This document shows positions 16,991 to 25,178 of a DNA stretch of 64,000 nucleotides, one piece after another (position 1 is the stretch's first letter; each line of letters opens with the position of its first letter). Origin of the DNA: Miltoncostaea sp963770865 (GTDB taxonomy: Bacteria > Actinomycetota > Thermoleophilia > Miltoncostaeales > Miltoncostaeaceae); the NCBI GenBank assembly GCA_963770865.1, contig CAVYRD010000012.1, positions 1 through 64,000 on the forward strand, in the 5' to 3' direction. The notes beneath the pieces are model-generated. The model made no database searches. It was not told the DNA's origin and worked only from the letters and a program-made list of their open reading frames with translations. Both the position numbers and the translations under genes were made by a program.

Positions 16991-17679
16991 GCCGCGAGCG
17001 CCTCCCGGGCCTCGCCCCGGCTCGCCGCGAGCCGGAACCAGCCGTCGGTGCGGGTGAGCGTGAAGATGGCCCGCGCCGGGCCGTCGGGCACCACGATGAC
17101 GAGCGCCCCGCCCATGCGGGCGGCCTCGCGGTGGAGCTCGGCCAGCACGGCGAGGCCGGACGAGTCGATGAACTCCACGGCGGCGAGGTCGAGCACCAGC
17201 GAGCCGCCGGCGGCGGCCAGGGCGACCGAGGCCTCCTCGCGCACCGCCGGGCAGGCGCGCAGGTCGAGGCGCCCGTCGAGGGCCACCAGGCCCGTCGGCG
17301 CGGCGAGGCGGCGGGACATGAGCAGGCGGTTCTCGCCCTCGGCGCGGACCACGCGGATGCGGTCCATGCACGCGGCCATCAGGGCGATGCCGCGGCCGCT
17401 CGCGGCCTCCGGGGGCGGGAAGCCCGGTGCGGCGTCCGGCTCGAAGGGCTCGCCCCCGTCGCAGACGGCGACCGAGAAGCGCGAGGTGCCGCGGCGCAGG
17501 ACCACCCGCAGGCGCCCGGACCCGGCGTGCTCGACCACGTTCGCGCAGGCCTCCGCCACCGACAGCTCGCAGGCGAAGGCCGACTCGGGATCGGCGTCGA
17601 GCAGCATGTCGCGGGCCTGCTCGGCCGCCGCGCGGGCGCCGTCGGCGTCGGGCGCGAGGTCGAGGGTCAGCTCCGCCAT
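16987..17679 (-). CDS. Anti-sigma kinase-like ATPase fused to STAS domain
   Basis: A 230-aa regulator joining two usual partners of partner switching. Residues 1-125 are an RsbW/SpoIIAB-like HATPase (ELSVAEACANVVEHAG with the N-box Asn, VCDGGEPFEP, SGRGIALMAACMDR). Residues 130-230 are a STAS anti-anti-sigma domain with VEFIDSSGLAVLAEL, in which the first Ser of the DSSG motif is the normal phosphorylation site. In known systems the kinase phosphorylates the STAS protein and a PP2C phosphatase reverses it. Here kinase and substrate are one chain and the phosphatase is the overlapping upstream gene. Confidence 0.85.
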   Translation of the reverse strand: MAELTLDLAPDADGARAAAEQARDMLLDADPESAFACELSVAEACANVVEHAGSGRLRVVLRRGTSRFSVAVCDGGEPFEPDAAPGFPPPEAASGRGIALMAACMDRIRVVRAEGENRLLMSRRLAAPTGLVALDGRLDLRACPAVREEASVALAAAGGSLVLDLAAVEFIDSSGLAVLAELHREAARMGGALVIVVPDGPARAIFTLTRTDGWFRLAASRGEAREALAA

Positions 17680-18782
17680 GGGTCCTCCCTGCGCACGATC
17701 ACGATCGTGCGGTCGTCGTCGGCCGGGGCCTCCGCCACCAGCCGGGCCGCATCCGCGCCCGCGGCCAGTGCCGCGGCGAGCCGCGCGCGGGCCGCGGCCG
17801 GGTCGTCGCCGGGGCGGCCCTCCACGAGGCCGTCGGTGAAGAGGGCGAGGCGCTCGCCCGGCGCCAGCTCGGCGAGGCCGAGCGGGTATTCCGGCGCCGC
17901 CAGGAAGCCCGCGGGCGGCCCACCGGCCGTCAGCGGCCGCTCGCCGCCGGGCCCGGTGAGCAGGTGGTGGCCGTGGCCCGCGTCGGCGTAGCGGACGCGC
18001 CCGCCGGCCAGGTCGATCTCCGCGATCACGGCCGTGAGGAAGCGGCCGGCGCGCTCGAGGCCGTCGTGGAGCTGCGCGGCCGCCGCGCCGAGCGCGGCCG
18101 CCGGGTCGTCGCCGCGGCCGAGGGCCGCGCGGGCGGCCGCCTGGAACATCGCCGCCAGGAGGGCCCCCGCGACGCCCTTGCCCGAGACGTCGGCCACCAC
18201 GAGGGCCAGCGTGCGGCCGTCGCGCAGCACGACGTCGTGGACGTCGCCGCCCACGTCGCGCGAGGGGAGCGAGGCGGCGTCGAGCACCCACCCCTCCGGC
18301 AGGGCCGGGGCGTGCGGGTGCAGGGCGTCCTGCACCGCGGCGGCGTCGCGGATCTCGCCGGCATTGCGCTCCTCGGCCTCGCGGCGGGCGCGCCGGGCAC
18401 CGCCGGCGGCCAGGGCGGCGGCCACGGCGTCCGCGAGGGCGGCGGCGCTGCAGGGCTTGCGCACGAAGCGGTCGGCGCCGAGCCGCAGGGCCTCGGACTC
18501 CACGCGGGGATCGGCGGACGCCGAGGTGAGCACCACCCCGCTGTCGGCGTGCGCCGCCCGCAGCGCGCGCAGGAGCTCCTGCCCGGGGAGATGGGGGATC
18601 ACCTCGTCGGCCACCAGGACGTCGGGCGGCGCGGCGCGCACGAGCGACAGCGCCTCCCGGCCGTCGCCGACGGTCCGCACGGCGTGACCGGCCTCGGCCA
18701 GCAGGCGGGCCGCCCAGCGGCGCGCGAACACGGAATCGTCGGCCACCAGGACGGTGGGCGTGGCGGAGAGGACGGCGGGCAT
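17667..18782 (-). CDS. Response regulator with PP2C (SpoIIE/RsbU-type) phosphatase domain
   Basis: A 371-aa two-domain protein. Residues 10-125 are a receiver (VLVADDSVFARR, phospho-acceptor Asp in VLVADEVIP, Thr/Ser in VVLTSAS, Lys in FVRKP). Residues 150-371 are a SpoIIE-type PP2C phosphatase with metal-binding DVGGDVHDVV, VADVSGKGVAGALL, FTDGLVEGR and DDDRTIVIV. Phosphorylation of the receiver is expected to control dephosphorylation of a STAS protein, most likely the fused one encoded next with a 13-base overlap. No sensor kinase or sigma factor is adjacent. Confidence 0.88.
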   Translation of the reverse strand: MPAVLSATPTVLVADDSVFARRWAARLLAEAGHAVRTVGDGREALSLVRAAPPDVLVADEVIPHLPGQELLRALRAAHADSGVVLTSASADPRVESEALRLGADRFVRKPCSAAALADAVAAALAAGGARRARREAEERNAGEIRDAAAVQDALHPHAPALPEGWVLDAASLPSRDVGGDVHDVVLRDGRTLALVVADVSGKGVAGALLAAMFQAAARAALGRGDDPAAALGAAAAQLHDGLERAGRFLTAVIAEIDLAGGRVRYADAGHGHHLLTGPGGERPLTAGGPPAGFLAAPEYPLGLAELAPGERLALFTDGLVEGRPGDDPAAARARLAAALAAGADAARLVAEAPADDDRTIVIVRREDPWRS

Positions 18783-18863
18783 GCCCCCTCTGCATCGGCA
18801 CGGGCGGCGCCCGAGCTGACCGGCGCACTCAGGGAGAGGGTCCCGGATGCCGATCGCGCGGGT

Positions 18864-19832
18864 GTGAACGCGGTGTCCCGCATCCTCGACGACCTTCTGC
18901 CCGCAGCCGTGGCGCGCGGCGCCAGCGACGTCCACCTCAAGGTGCCCTCGCCCCCACTGCTGCGCGTGGACGGCGCGCTCGTGCGCATGGACGAGCTCGG
19001 CGAGGTGACGCCAGCGATGGCCGAGGACTGCCTGGCCGCCATGCTCGCGCGGCTGCCGCACTCGGCCAAGGCCCTCGAGTTCGAGCGCCGCGGCGAGGTC
19101 GACTTCGCCTTCGGCCACGCCGGCGTCGGCCGCTTCCGGGTCAACGCCTACCGCCAGCGGGGCTCGATCACCCTCGTGCTGCGCCCCGTGCCGTTCGCCG
19201 TGCCGCGCCTCGCCGACCTGGGGCTGCCGGAGGCCGTCGGGGCCCTGATGGACGCGCCGGACGGCCTCGTGATCGTCTCCGGCCCCGCGGGCTCGGGGGT
19301 CACGACGACGGTCGCCGCCCTGGTGGACCGCCTCAACGACGGCCCGCCGCGGACGGTGATCACGATCGAGGACCCGATCGAGGTGCTGCACGCCGACCGT
19401 CGCTGCGCCATCAACCAGCGCGAGGTGGGGCTCGACACGGTCTCCTTCGCCGAGGGCCTGGCCCGCGTGCTGCGCCACGACCCCGACGTGGTCGTGATCG
19501 GCGCGCTCGCCGACCTCGACACGCTGGAGATCGCGCTCGACGCGGCCGCCAACGGCGTCCTGGTGCTGGCCGCGCTGGGCGCCGCCGACCCCGCGGAGGC
19601 CGTCGAGCGCCTCGTGGGCCTCCATCCCCTGCACCGCCAGGCGTCCGCGCGGGCCGCGCTGGCCGGCTGCCTTCGGGCGATCGCCTGCCAGCGCCTCGTG
19701 CCCCGCCGGGACGGCTCCGGGCGACGCGCCGAGGTCGTGCTCTATCCGGGCGGGCCCGCCCCGTTGCGCGAGGGGACCGCCTCACGGCCCGAGGCCATCG
19801 CCGTCGGATCCCCCGCCGCCACCTCGCGGTAG
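18864..19832 (+). CDS. PilT/GspE-like protein with degenerate ATPase site
   Basis: A 322-aa homologue of PilT, the type IV pilus retraction motor. The family layout is intact: GASDVHLKV near the N-terminus, ITIEDPIEVLHADRRCAINQ and the LRHDPDVVVIG region. But the Walker A lysine is Val146 (GPAGSGVTTT instead of GPTGSGKSTT), the Walker B glutamate is Ala214 (IGALAD instead of VGEMRD) and the His-box histidine is Gly239 (AALGA instead of GTLHT). It therefore probably cannot hydrolyse ATP. No pilin or other pilus gene is in the window. It is divergent from the partner-switching genes and its 3' end overlaps accA by 91 bases. GTG start at 18864. Confidence 0.8.
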   Translation: MNAVSRILDDLLPAAVARGASDVHLKVPSPPLLRVDGALVRMDELGEVTPAMAEDCLAAMLARLPHSAKALEFERRGEVDFAFGHAGVGRFRVNAYRQRGSITLVLRPVPFAVPRLADLGLPEAVGALMDAPDGLVIVSGPAGSGVTTTVAALVDRLNDGPPRTVITIEDPIEVLHADRRCAINQREVGLDTVSFAEGLARVLRHDPDVVVIGALADLDTLEIALDAAANGVLVLAALGAADPAEAVERLVGLHPLHRQASARAALAGCLRAIACQRLVPRRDGSGRRAEVVLYPGGPAPLREGTASRPEAIAVGSPAATSR

Positions 19833-20692
19833 GCGCCGATGCGCCGGTAGCGGTCGCGGCGCAGCCGGCGGCGGTCCGCCGGCGAGATCGCCCGCAGCTC
19901 GCGCATCGCCCGCGAGATGTAGCCGCCCAGCAGGCGCGCCGCCTCGTCGTGGTCGCGATGCGCGCCCCCGGAGGGCTCCGGCACGACGACGTCGGCGATG
20001 CCCCAGCGGTAGCAGTTAGCGGCGGTGGGCTGGAACGCCGTGGCGGCGTCCTTGGCCCGCGCGGCGTCGCGCCACAGGATGGCCGCGCCGCCCTCCGGGG
20101 AGATGACCGAGTACGTGGAGTTCTCCAGCATCATCACCCGGTCGGTGACGCCCAGCGCGAGCGCGCCGCCCGAGGAGCCCTCGCCGATCACGACGGCGAT
20201 CGAGGGCACCCGCAGCCGGAGCATCGTCTGCATGCTGCGAGCGATGGCGCCGCCCTGACCGCGCTCCTCGGCGCCCGAGCCGGGGAAGGCGCCGGGCGTG
20301 TCGATCAGCGTGACGACCGGCAGGTCCATCTTCTCGGCGAGGTCCATCACGCGCATCGCCTTGCGGTAGCCCTCGGGCCCCGGCATGCCGAAGTTGCGGT
20401 AGGTGCGCTCCGCCGTGTCGCGCCCCTTCTGCTGGCCGATCACCACCATCGGCCCGTCCTCGCCGCGGCCGATGCCGGCCACGATGGCCGGGTCGTCGCC
20501 GTAGAGGCGGTCGCCGCGCAGCTCCTCGAAGTCGGGGAACAGACGGGCGATGTAGTCGAGCGGGTAGGGACGGTCCTGGTGCCGGGCGAGCTGGATGGTC
20601 TCCCAGATGGCCGAGCTGGTCTCCGGGCTTCCGTGCAGGCGGTGGGCGAGGCGGCGCACGAAGCGGCCGCCGCGCCGCGCGGCGACGCTCAT
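19742..20692 (-). CDS. accA: Acetyl-CoA carboxylase carboxyltransferase subunit alpha
   Basis: Alpha subunit of the carboxyltransferase that, with AccD, moves CO2 from carboxybiotin to acetyl-CoA to make malonyl-CoA. A 316-aa chain with the N-terminal helical segment ETSSAIWETIQLARHQ, DRPYPLDYI, GDRLYGDD and the oxyanion-forming VIGEGSSGGALAL. The C-terminal tail beyond about residue 290 is poorly conserved and overlaps the PilT-like gene on the other strand. Its ATG overlaps the accD stop (ATGA). Separate AccA/AccD subunits are of the bacterial multi-subunit type rather than the acyl-CoA carboxylase common in Actinobacteria. Confidence 0.93.
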   Translation of the reverse strand: MSVAARRGGRFVRRLAHRLHGSPETSSAIWETIQLARHQDRPYPLDYIARLFPDFEELRGDRLYGDDPAIVAGIGRGEDGPMVVIGQQKGRDTAERTYRNFGMPGPEGYRKAMRVMDLAEKMDLPVVTLIDTPGAFPGSGAEERGQGGAIARSMQTMLRLRVPSIAVVIGEGSSGGALALGVTDRVMMLENSTYSVISPEGGAAILWRDAARAKDAATAFQPTAANCYRWGIADVVVPEPSGGAHRDHDEAARLLGGYISRAMRELRAISPADRRRLRRDRYRRIGAYREVAAGDPTAMASGREAVPSRNGAGPPG

Positions 20693-21687
20693 CGGTCTTC
20701 CCTCTCCTCGTCGGGACGCAGCACCTTGGAGACGATGCGGCGCGCGCTCTCGGGCAGGTTGCGCGCGGCCGTGGCGGCGCGCTCGGCCCGCTCCTGGGCC
20801 CAGGTGACCGCCGGGGCCGCGAGCGGGCCGGTGGGCCGGTCGAGGATGCGCAGCACCTTCCCGATGCGGGCGGGCAGCTCGCGGCGGTCAACCACGTCGT
20901 CCACCTGGCCGTTGGCGAGCTGGGTCTCGGCGCGGCCGAACTCGGGCGGAAGCTTCTCGCGCGTGGTCTGCTCGATGACGCGCGGGCCCGAGAACGCGAT
21001 CAGGGCGCCCGGCTCGGCGTACGTGACGTCGCCCAGCGAGGCGAACGACGCCCAGACGCCGCCCGTCGTCGGGTGCACCAGCACCACGATCACCGGCAGC
21101 CCGGCGTCGTGCATCACTTCGAACGCGACGACGGTCTTGGCCATCTGCATAAGGGCGATCACGCCCTCCTGCATGCGGGCGCCGCCGGAGGCGGTCACCA
21201 CGACCAGCGGCAGGCCGCGCTCCACGCAGCGGTCGCAGGCGCGGGCGAGCTTCTCGCCCACCACCGAGCCCATGCTGCCGCCGAGGAACGCGAAGTCCAT
21301 GATCGCGGCGATCGCCGGGTGCCCGTCGATCGGGATCTCCGCGACGATCAGGGCCTCGTCGCTGCCCGACCTCTCGGCCCTCTCGACCCGGTCCGGGTAG
21401 GGCTCGAGGTCCACGAACTGCAGCGGGTCGCTCGCGCGCAGCTCGGGCCACAGCTCGACCCAGGGCGCGCCGCCCGACAGCTGGTCGAGCCGCTCGCGGG
21501 CGCCGGCCGGGAAGTGGTGGCCGCACGAGGCGCAGACGCGCATGTTGCGGCGCATCTCGTCGGCCGTCCAGTGGGTCTGACACTTGGGGCAGGAGCGCTC
21601 GTCGGCCGGCAGCTTGCGCGGAGCCGGCGTATCGGGGCGCTTTCGCAGGAGGCGGTCGACCGAGACCGTGATGGGACGCTTGGACAC
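20689..21687 (-). CDS. accD: Acetyl-CoA carboxylase carboxyltransferase subunit beta
   Basis: Beta subunit of the carboxyltransferase. The 332-aa chain has the N-terminal four-cysteine zinc finger (SCPKCQTHW and RVCASCGHHF), then the crotonase-like fold with FLGGSMGSVVGEK, TASGGARMQEG and HPTTGGVWASFA. GTG at 21687 is the only nearby start that keeps the usual lysine/arginine-rich leader before the zinc finger. Coupled to accA. Part of the fatty-acid operon that begins with fabZ. Confidence 0.93.
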   Translation of the reverse strand: MSKRPITVSVDRLLRKRPDTPAPRKLPADERSCPKCQTHWTADEMRRNMRVCASCGHHFPAGARERLDQLSGGAPWVELWPELRASDPLQFVDLEPYPDRVERAERSGSDEALIVAEIPIDGHPAIAAIMDFAFLGGSMGSVVGEKLARACDRCVERGLPLVVVTASGGARMQEGVIALMQMAKTVVAFEVMHDAGLPVIVVLVHPTTGGVWASFASLGDVTYAEPGALIAFSGPRVIEQTTREKLPPEFGRAETQLANGQVDDVVDRRELPARIGKVLRILDRPTGPLAAPAVTWAQERAERAATAARNLPESARRIVSKVLRPDEEREDR

Positions 21688-21698
21688 GTGACCGGCGA

Positions 21699-22250
21699 TT
21701 ATGTCAGGGGGTCGTCGCGGGTGCGGAGCCAGTCCTCGACGCTCGCGCGATAGACCGGGACGAGCGTGGCGGGTGCGCGGCTGTCGAGGACCAGCCGGGC
21801 GGCGTCCGCGGGCTCGTGGCCGCGGACGCGCAGGATGGCGTAGGCGACCATCGCCGAGCGGCGCCGGCCCTGCTGGCAGTGGACCAGGACGCCGGCGTGC
21901 GGGTCCTCCAGCGCCTGTACCGCGAAGCGGACGGCCGGCGCCCAGAGGCGCGGCGGCTGCGGGCGGCTGCGGTCCCACATCGGCGCGTGCGCCACGTGGT
22001 CGGCGCCGAAGATGGAGCGCTCGGCCCAGAGGTCGTGCGAGATGCGCACCTGGAGGTCGGCACGGCAGTTCACGACGTGGGTGATGCCCATCGAGGGCAG
22101 GCGCGAGACGGCGTCGCCCACGGGCAGGCTGCCGATGGCGACCCGCTCGCCGTGGACCCAGGAGAAGCCCTCGAGCCCGCGGCGCGGCCCGTAGATGCGG
22201 GTGCTGGCCCGGTTGAGGGTCGCGCGCCAGCCCGCGAGGCGGCCCTCCAG
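21699..22250 (-). CDS. Dual-specificity protein phosphatase-like protein
   Basis: A protein of about 183 aa with the cysteine-phosphatase signature VHCQQGRRRSAM (HCx5R) near residue 130 and an upstream WDRSRPQPP loop that could supply the general acid. Such proteins dephosphorylate Ser/Thr/Tyr residues or phospholipids. There is no ATG, GTG or TTG near the expected N-terminus: the fabF stop (22259-22261) is followed by CTG at 22250, taken here as start with low certainty. It sits inside the fab/acc operon, so a role in controlling lipid synthesis is possible but unproven. Confidence 0.7.
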   Translation of the reverse strand: MEGRLAGWRATLNRASTRIYGPRRGLEGFSWVHGERVAIGSLPVGDAVSRLPSMGITHVVNCRADLQVRISHDLWAERSIFGADHVAHAPMWDRSRPQPPRLWAPAVRFAVQALEDPHAGVLVHCQQGRRRSAMVAYAILRVRGHEPADAARLVLDSRAPATLVPVYRASVEDWLRTRDDPLT

Positions 22251-22258
22251 GGCCGGGA

Positions 22259-23515
22259 CTACCGCTCCCCCGATCGGCCGAAGACCAGGATCGCGTTGTG
22301 GCCACCGAAGCCGAAGGCGGTCGACACCGCGACGTGCACGTCGGCCTGCCGGGAGGCGTTGGCGACGTGGTCGACGCCGACGCATTCCGGGTCGACGTCG
22401 TGCAGGTTGATCGTGGGAGGGACCGTGCCGGTCTTCACGGCGAGCGCGGTCAGCGCGCCCTCCACGCCGCCGGCGGCGCCGAGGCAGTGGCCGTGCATCG
22501 ACTTGGTGGACGATACCAGGGTGGTCGCGGCCTTCGCGTCGCCGAGCGCCCGCCGCAGCGTGCGGATCTCGCTCTTGTCGCCCACCGGCGTCGAGGTGGC
22601 GTGGGCGTTCACGTAGTCCACCTCCTCGGGCGCGACCTCCGCGTCGGCCAACGCCATCGCGATCGCGGCCGCGGGAGCCTCGCCGGTGGGGTCGGGCTCG
22701 GTCAGGTGGTGGGCGTCGCCGGTGAGGCCGTAGCCCAGCACCTCGCAGATCGGCTCCGCGCCGCGGGACTCGGCGTGCTCCAGGCTCTCCAGCACCAGGA
22801 TCGCGCCCGCCTCGCCCATCACGAAGCCGTCGCGGCCGGAGTCGAAGGGACGGCTGGCGCCCTCCGGGTCGTCGTTGCGCGTGGAGAGGGCCCGCATCGC
22901 GTTGAAGGCGGCGATGCCCGTGCGGGTGATGCTGGCCTCGGTGCCGCCCGCGAGCATCACGTCGGCCTGGCCGCGGCGGATGATCTCGGTGGCGTCGCCG
23001 AGGGCGTGGTTGCCCGAGGCGCAGGCCGTGGAGATGCACGACAGGGGCCCCTTCAGGCCCAGCTCCATCGACACCTGGGCGCCGGCCATGTTGGCGATCA
23101 CCATCGGGATGAAGAGCGGCGAGACCCGGTCCGGGCCGCGCTCCTCCACGAGCAGGGTCTGCTCGACGAACGTGTCGAGGCCGCCGATGCCGCTGCCGAC
23201 CATCGCGCCGATGCGCGGGCGCATCGCGTCGGTGACGGTCAGCGACGCGTCCTCCACGGCCATCCGCGCGGCCGCCACGGCGAGCTGGGCGAACCGGTCC
23301 ATCCGCCGCGCGGAGCGGCGCTCGATGAAGTCGGTCGGCTCGAAGCCGCGGATCTGGCACGCGATGGCCGTGCTGGTGTCGAGCGGGTCGAAGCCGGTGA
23401 TCGTGGACGCGCCGCTGCGTCCCGCGACGGCCGCGGCCCAGTTGTCCTCGCGCCCGATGCCGAGGGAGGTGACGAGCCCGATGCCCGTGACGACGACGCG
23501 ACGGCGCTCGCGCAT
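22259..23515 (-). CDS. fabF: Beta-ketoacyl-ACP synthase II
   Basis: Elongating condensing enzyme of type II fatty-acid synthesis. A 418-aa thiolase-fold protein with nucleophile Cys in ISTACASGNHALGDA, catalytic His in VNAHATSTPVGD and SMHGHCLGAAGG. The ATG at 23515 shares its first base with the fabG stop (TGATG), and starts three residues before the conserved RRVVVTGIGLVTSLG. FabF directly follows fabG with no acpP between them, which departs from the common fabD-fabG-acpP-fabF order. Confidence 0.95.
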   Translation of the reverse strand: MRERRRVVVTGIGLVTSLGIGREDNWAAAVAGRSGASTITGFDPLDTSTAIACQIRGFEPTDFIERRSARRMDRFAQLAVAAARMAVEDASLTVTDAMRPRIGAMVGSGIGGLDTFVEQTLLVEERGPDRVSPLFIPMVIANMAGAQVSMELGLKGPLSCISTACASGNHALGDATEIIRRGQADVMLAGGTEASITRTGIAAFNAMRALSTRNDDPEGASRPFDSGRDGFVMGEAGAILVLESLEHAESRGAEPICEVLGYGLTGDAHHLTEPDPTGEAPAAAIAMALADAEVAPEEVDYVNAHATSTPVGDKSEIRTLRRALGDAKAATTLVSSTKSMHGHCLGAAGGVEGALTALAVKTGTVPPTINLHDVDPECVGVDHVANASRQADVHVAVSTAFGFGGHNAILVFGRSGER

Positions 23516-24249
23516 CACGACATCGCCAGCCCGCCGTCGACGCACAGCACCGCCCCGGTGACGAAGGCGGCGGCCGGCGAGCAGAGGAACGCCACGGCGG
23601 CGGCCACGTCCTCCGGCTCGCCCAGGCGCCCGAGCGGCGTCTGGGCCAGGAGGCCGGCGCGCTGGTCGTCGGTGAGGCCGGCGGTCAGGTCGGTGGTGAT
23701 GTAGCCCGGCGCGACGGCGTTGACCCGCACGCCGCGGGGCCCTGCCTCGCGGGCGAGGGCCCGCGCGAGGCCGATCATCCCGGCCTTGGCGGCCGCGTAG
23801 TTGGCCTGGCCGACGTTCCCGGTGAGGCCCACGACGGACGAGACGGCCACGATGCTGCCCGCGCGCCGGCGCAGCATGCCGCGCAGGGCCGGGCGGGCGG
23901 TGTAGAAGGCGCCCGAGAGGTTGGTGTCGATGACGGCCGACCAGTCCTCGGCGCTCATTCGCACCGCGAGCCCGTCGCGGGTGATGCCGGCGTTGAGGAC
24001 GACGGCGCCGAGCGGCCCGAGGGCCTCCTCGGCGGCGTCGACCATCGCCCCGGCCTGGGCCTCGTCGGCGACGTCGGCCGCGTGGACCGACGCGCGGCGC
24101 CCGAGGGCCTCCACCGCGGCGGCCGTCGCGGCGGCGCCCTCGGCGTCGGACGCGTAGCCGATCGCCACGTCGAAGCCGTCCGCGGCCAGCGCCCGGGCGC
24201 AGGCGGCGCCGATGCCCTTGCTCGCGCCCGTGACGAGGGCGGCCGGCAT
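23515..24249 (-). CDS. fabG: 3-oxoacyl-ACP reductase
   Basis: NADPH-dependent reductase of the short-chain dehydrogenase family, reducing 3-oxoacyl-ACP. A 244-aa Rossmann protein with VTGASKGIGAACA, NAGITRDGL, catalytic Ser in IVAVSSVVG and the YxxxK pair in ANYAAAKAGM. The final CVDGGLAMS is typical of FabG. Linked to fabD and fabF by TGATG overlaps at both ends. Confidence 0.94.
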   Translation of the reverse strand: MPAALVTGASKGIGAACARALAADGFDVAIGYASDAEGAAATAAAVEALGRRASVHAADVADEAQAGAMVDAAEEALGPLGAVVLNAGITRDGLAVRMSAEDWSAVIDTNLSGAFYTARPALRGMLRRRAGSIVAVSSVVGLTGNVGQANYAAAKAGMIGLARALAREAGPRGVRVNAVAPGYITTDLTAGLTDDQRAGLLAQTPLGRLGEPEDVAAAVAFLCSPAAAFVTGAVLCVDGGLAMS

Positions 24250-25178
24250 CAGTCGGCCCCCTGCGCCACGCTCAGGAGCCCCTCGAGGCCCACGAGGTCC
24301 GCCGGCTCGCCGACCTGGGCCACCACGGCGTCGCGGCGCACCCGGCGCACCAGGCCCGACAGCACCCGGCCCGGGCCGAACTCGATGAAGTGCGTCGCGC
24401 CGAGGCCGAGAGCGGCGGTCACGCCGTCGCCGAAGCGCACCGGGGAGGTGAGCTGGTCCAGGAGCACCTCGCGCATGCGCTCCGGCGGCTCGACCTCGCA
24501 GGTGGTGGTGGAGAGGAACGGCGGCTCGGGCGGCGACGGGTCCCAGGCCTCCAGCGCCGGGCGCAGGCGGTCGGCCGCCGGGGCGATGAGCGGCGAGTGG
24601 AAGCCGCCGTCCACCGCCAGGCGCGCCACGCGCACGCCGCGCCCGGTGGCCAGGGCCATCAGCCGGTCGAGGCCGGCCTCGGTGCCGGAGAGCACCACCT
24701 GGCTGGGGCAGTTGTAGTTGGCGGGCCACACCTCGCCGGCCTCCTCGGCCAGCGCGCGCGCCTCGTCGTCGGACGGGCCGAGCAGGGCCGCCATGCCCCC
24801 GGGGGACGCCTGCGCGGCGGCCCGCATCGCGGCGCCGCGCTCGGCCGTGACGCGCAGCGCCTCGGCGTAGGGCATCGCGCCGCAGGCGACCAGGGCCGAG
24901 TACTCGCCGAGCGAGTGGCCGATCACGAGGCCCGGCGCGAAGCCGGCCTCCTGCGCCACCCGGTAGGCCGCGACGCCGGTCGCGACGAGCGCCGGCTGGC
25001 ACACGTCGGTCGCCGTGAGGCGCTCTGCCGGGCCCGTGAAGCAGACCTCCGAGAGCGCGTAGCCGAGGGCGTCGTCGGCCTCCTCGAAGGTGAGCCGCGC
25101 CACCGGATGGGAGGCCGCCAGGGCCTGCCCCATCCCCACCGCCTGGGCCCCCTGGCCCGGGAACATCGCCACGATCAT
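24249..25178 (-). CDS. fabD: Malonyl-CoA:ACP transacylase
   Basis: Loads malonyl groups from malonyl-CoA onto acyl carrier protein. A 309-aa protein with FPGQGAQAVGMG at the N-terminus, the nucleophile elbow VIGHSLGEYSALV, and catalytic His in VDGGFHSPLI. The ATG at 25178 overlaps the stop of the fabH-like gene (ATGA). Confidence 0.94.
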   Translation of the reverse strand: MIVAMFPGQGAQAVGMGQALAASHPVARLTFEEADDALGYALSEVCFTGPAERLTATDVCQPALVATGVAAYRVAQEAGFAPGLVIGHSLGEYSALVACGAMPYAEALRVTAERGAAMRAAAQASPGGMAALLGPSDDEARALAEEAGEVWPANYNCPSQVVLSGTEAGLDRLMALATGRGVRVARLAVDGGFHSPLIAPAADRLRPALEAWDPSPPEPPFLSTTTCEVEPPERMREVLLDQLTSPVRFGDGVTAALGLGATHFIEFGPGRVLSGLVRRVRRDAVVAQVGEPADLVGLEGLLSVAQGAD

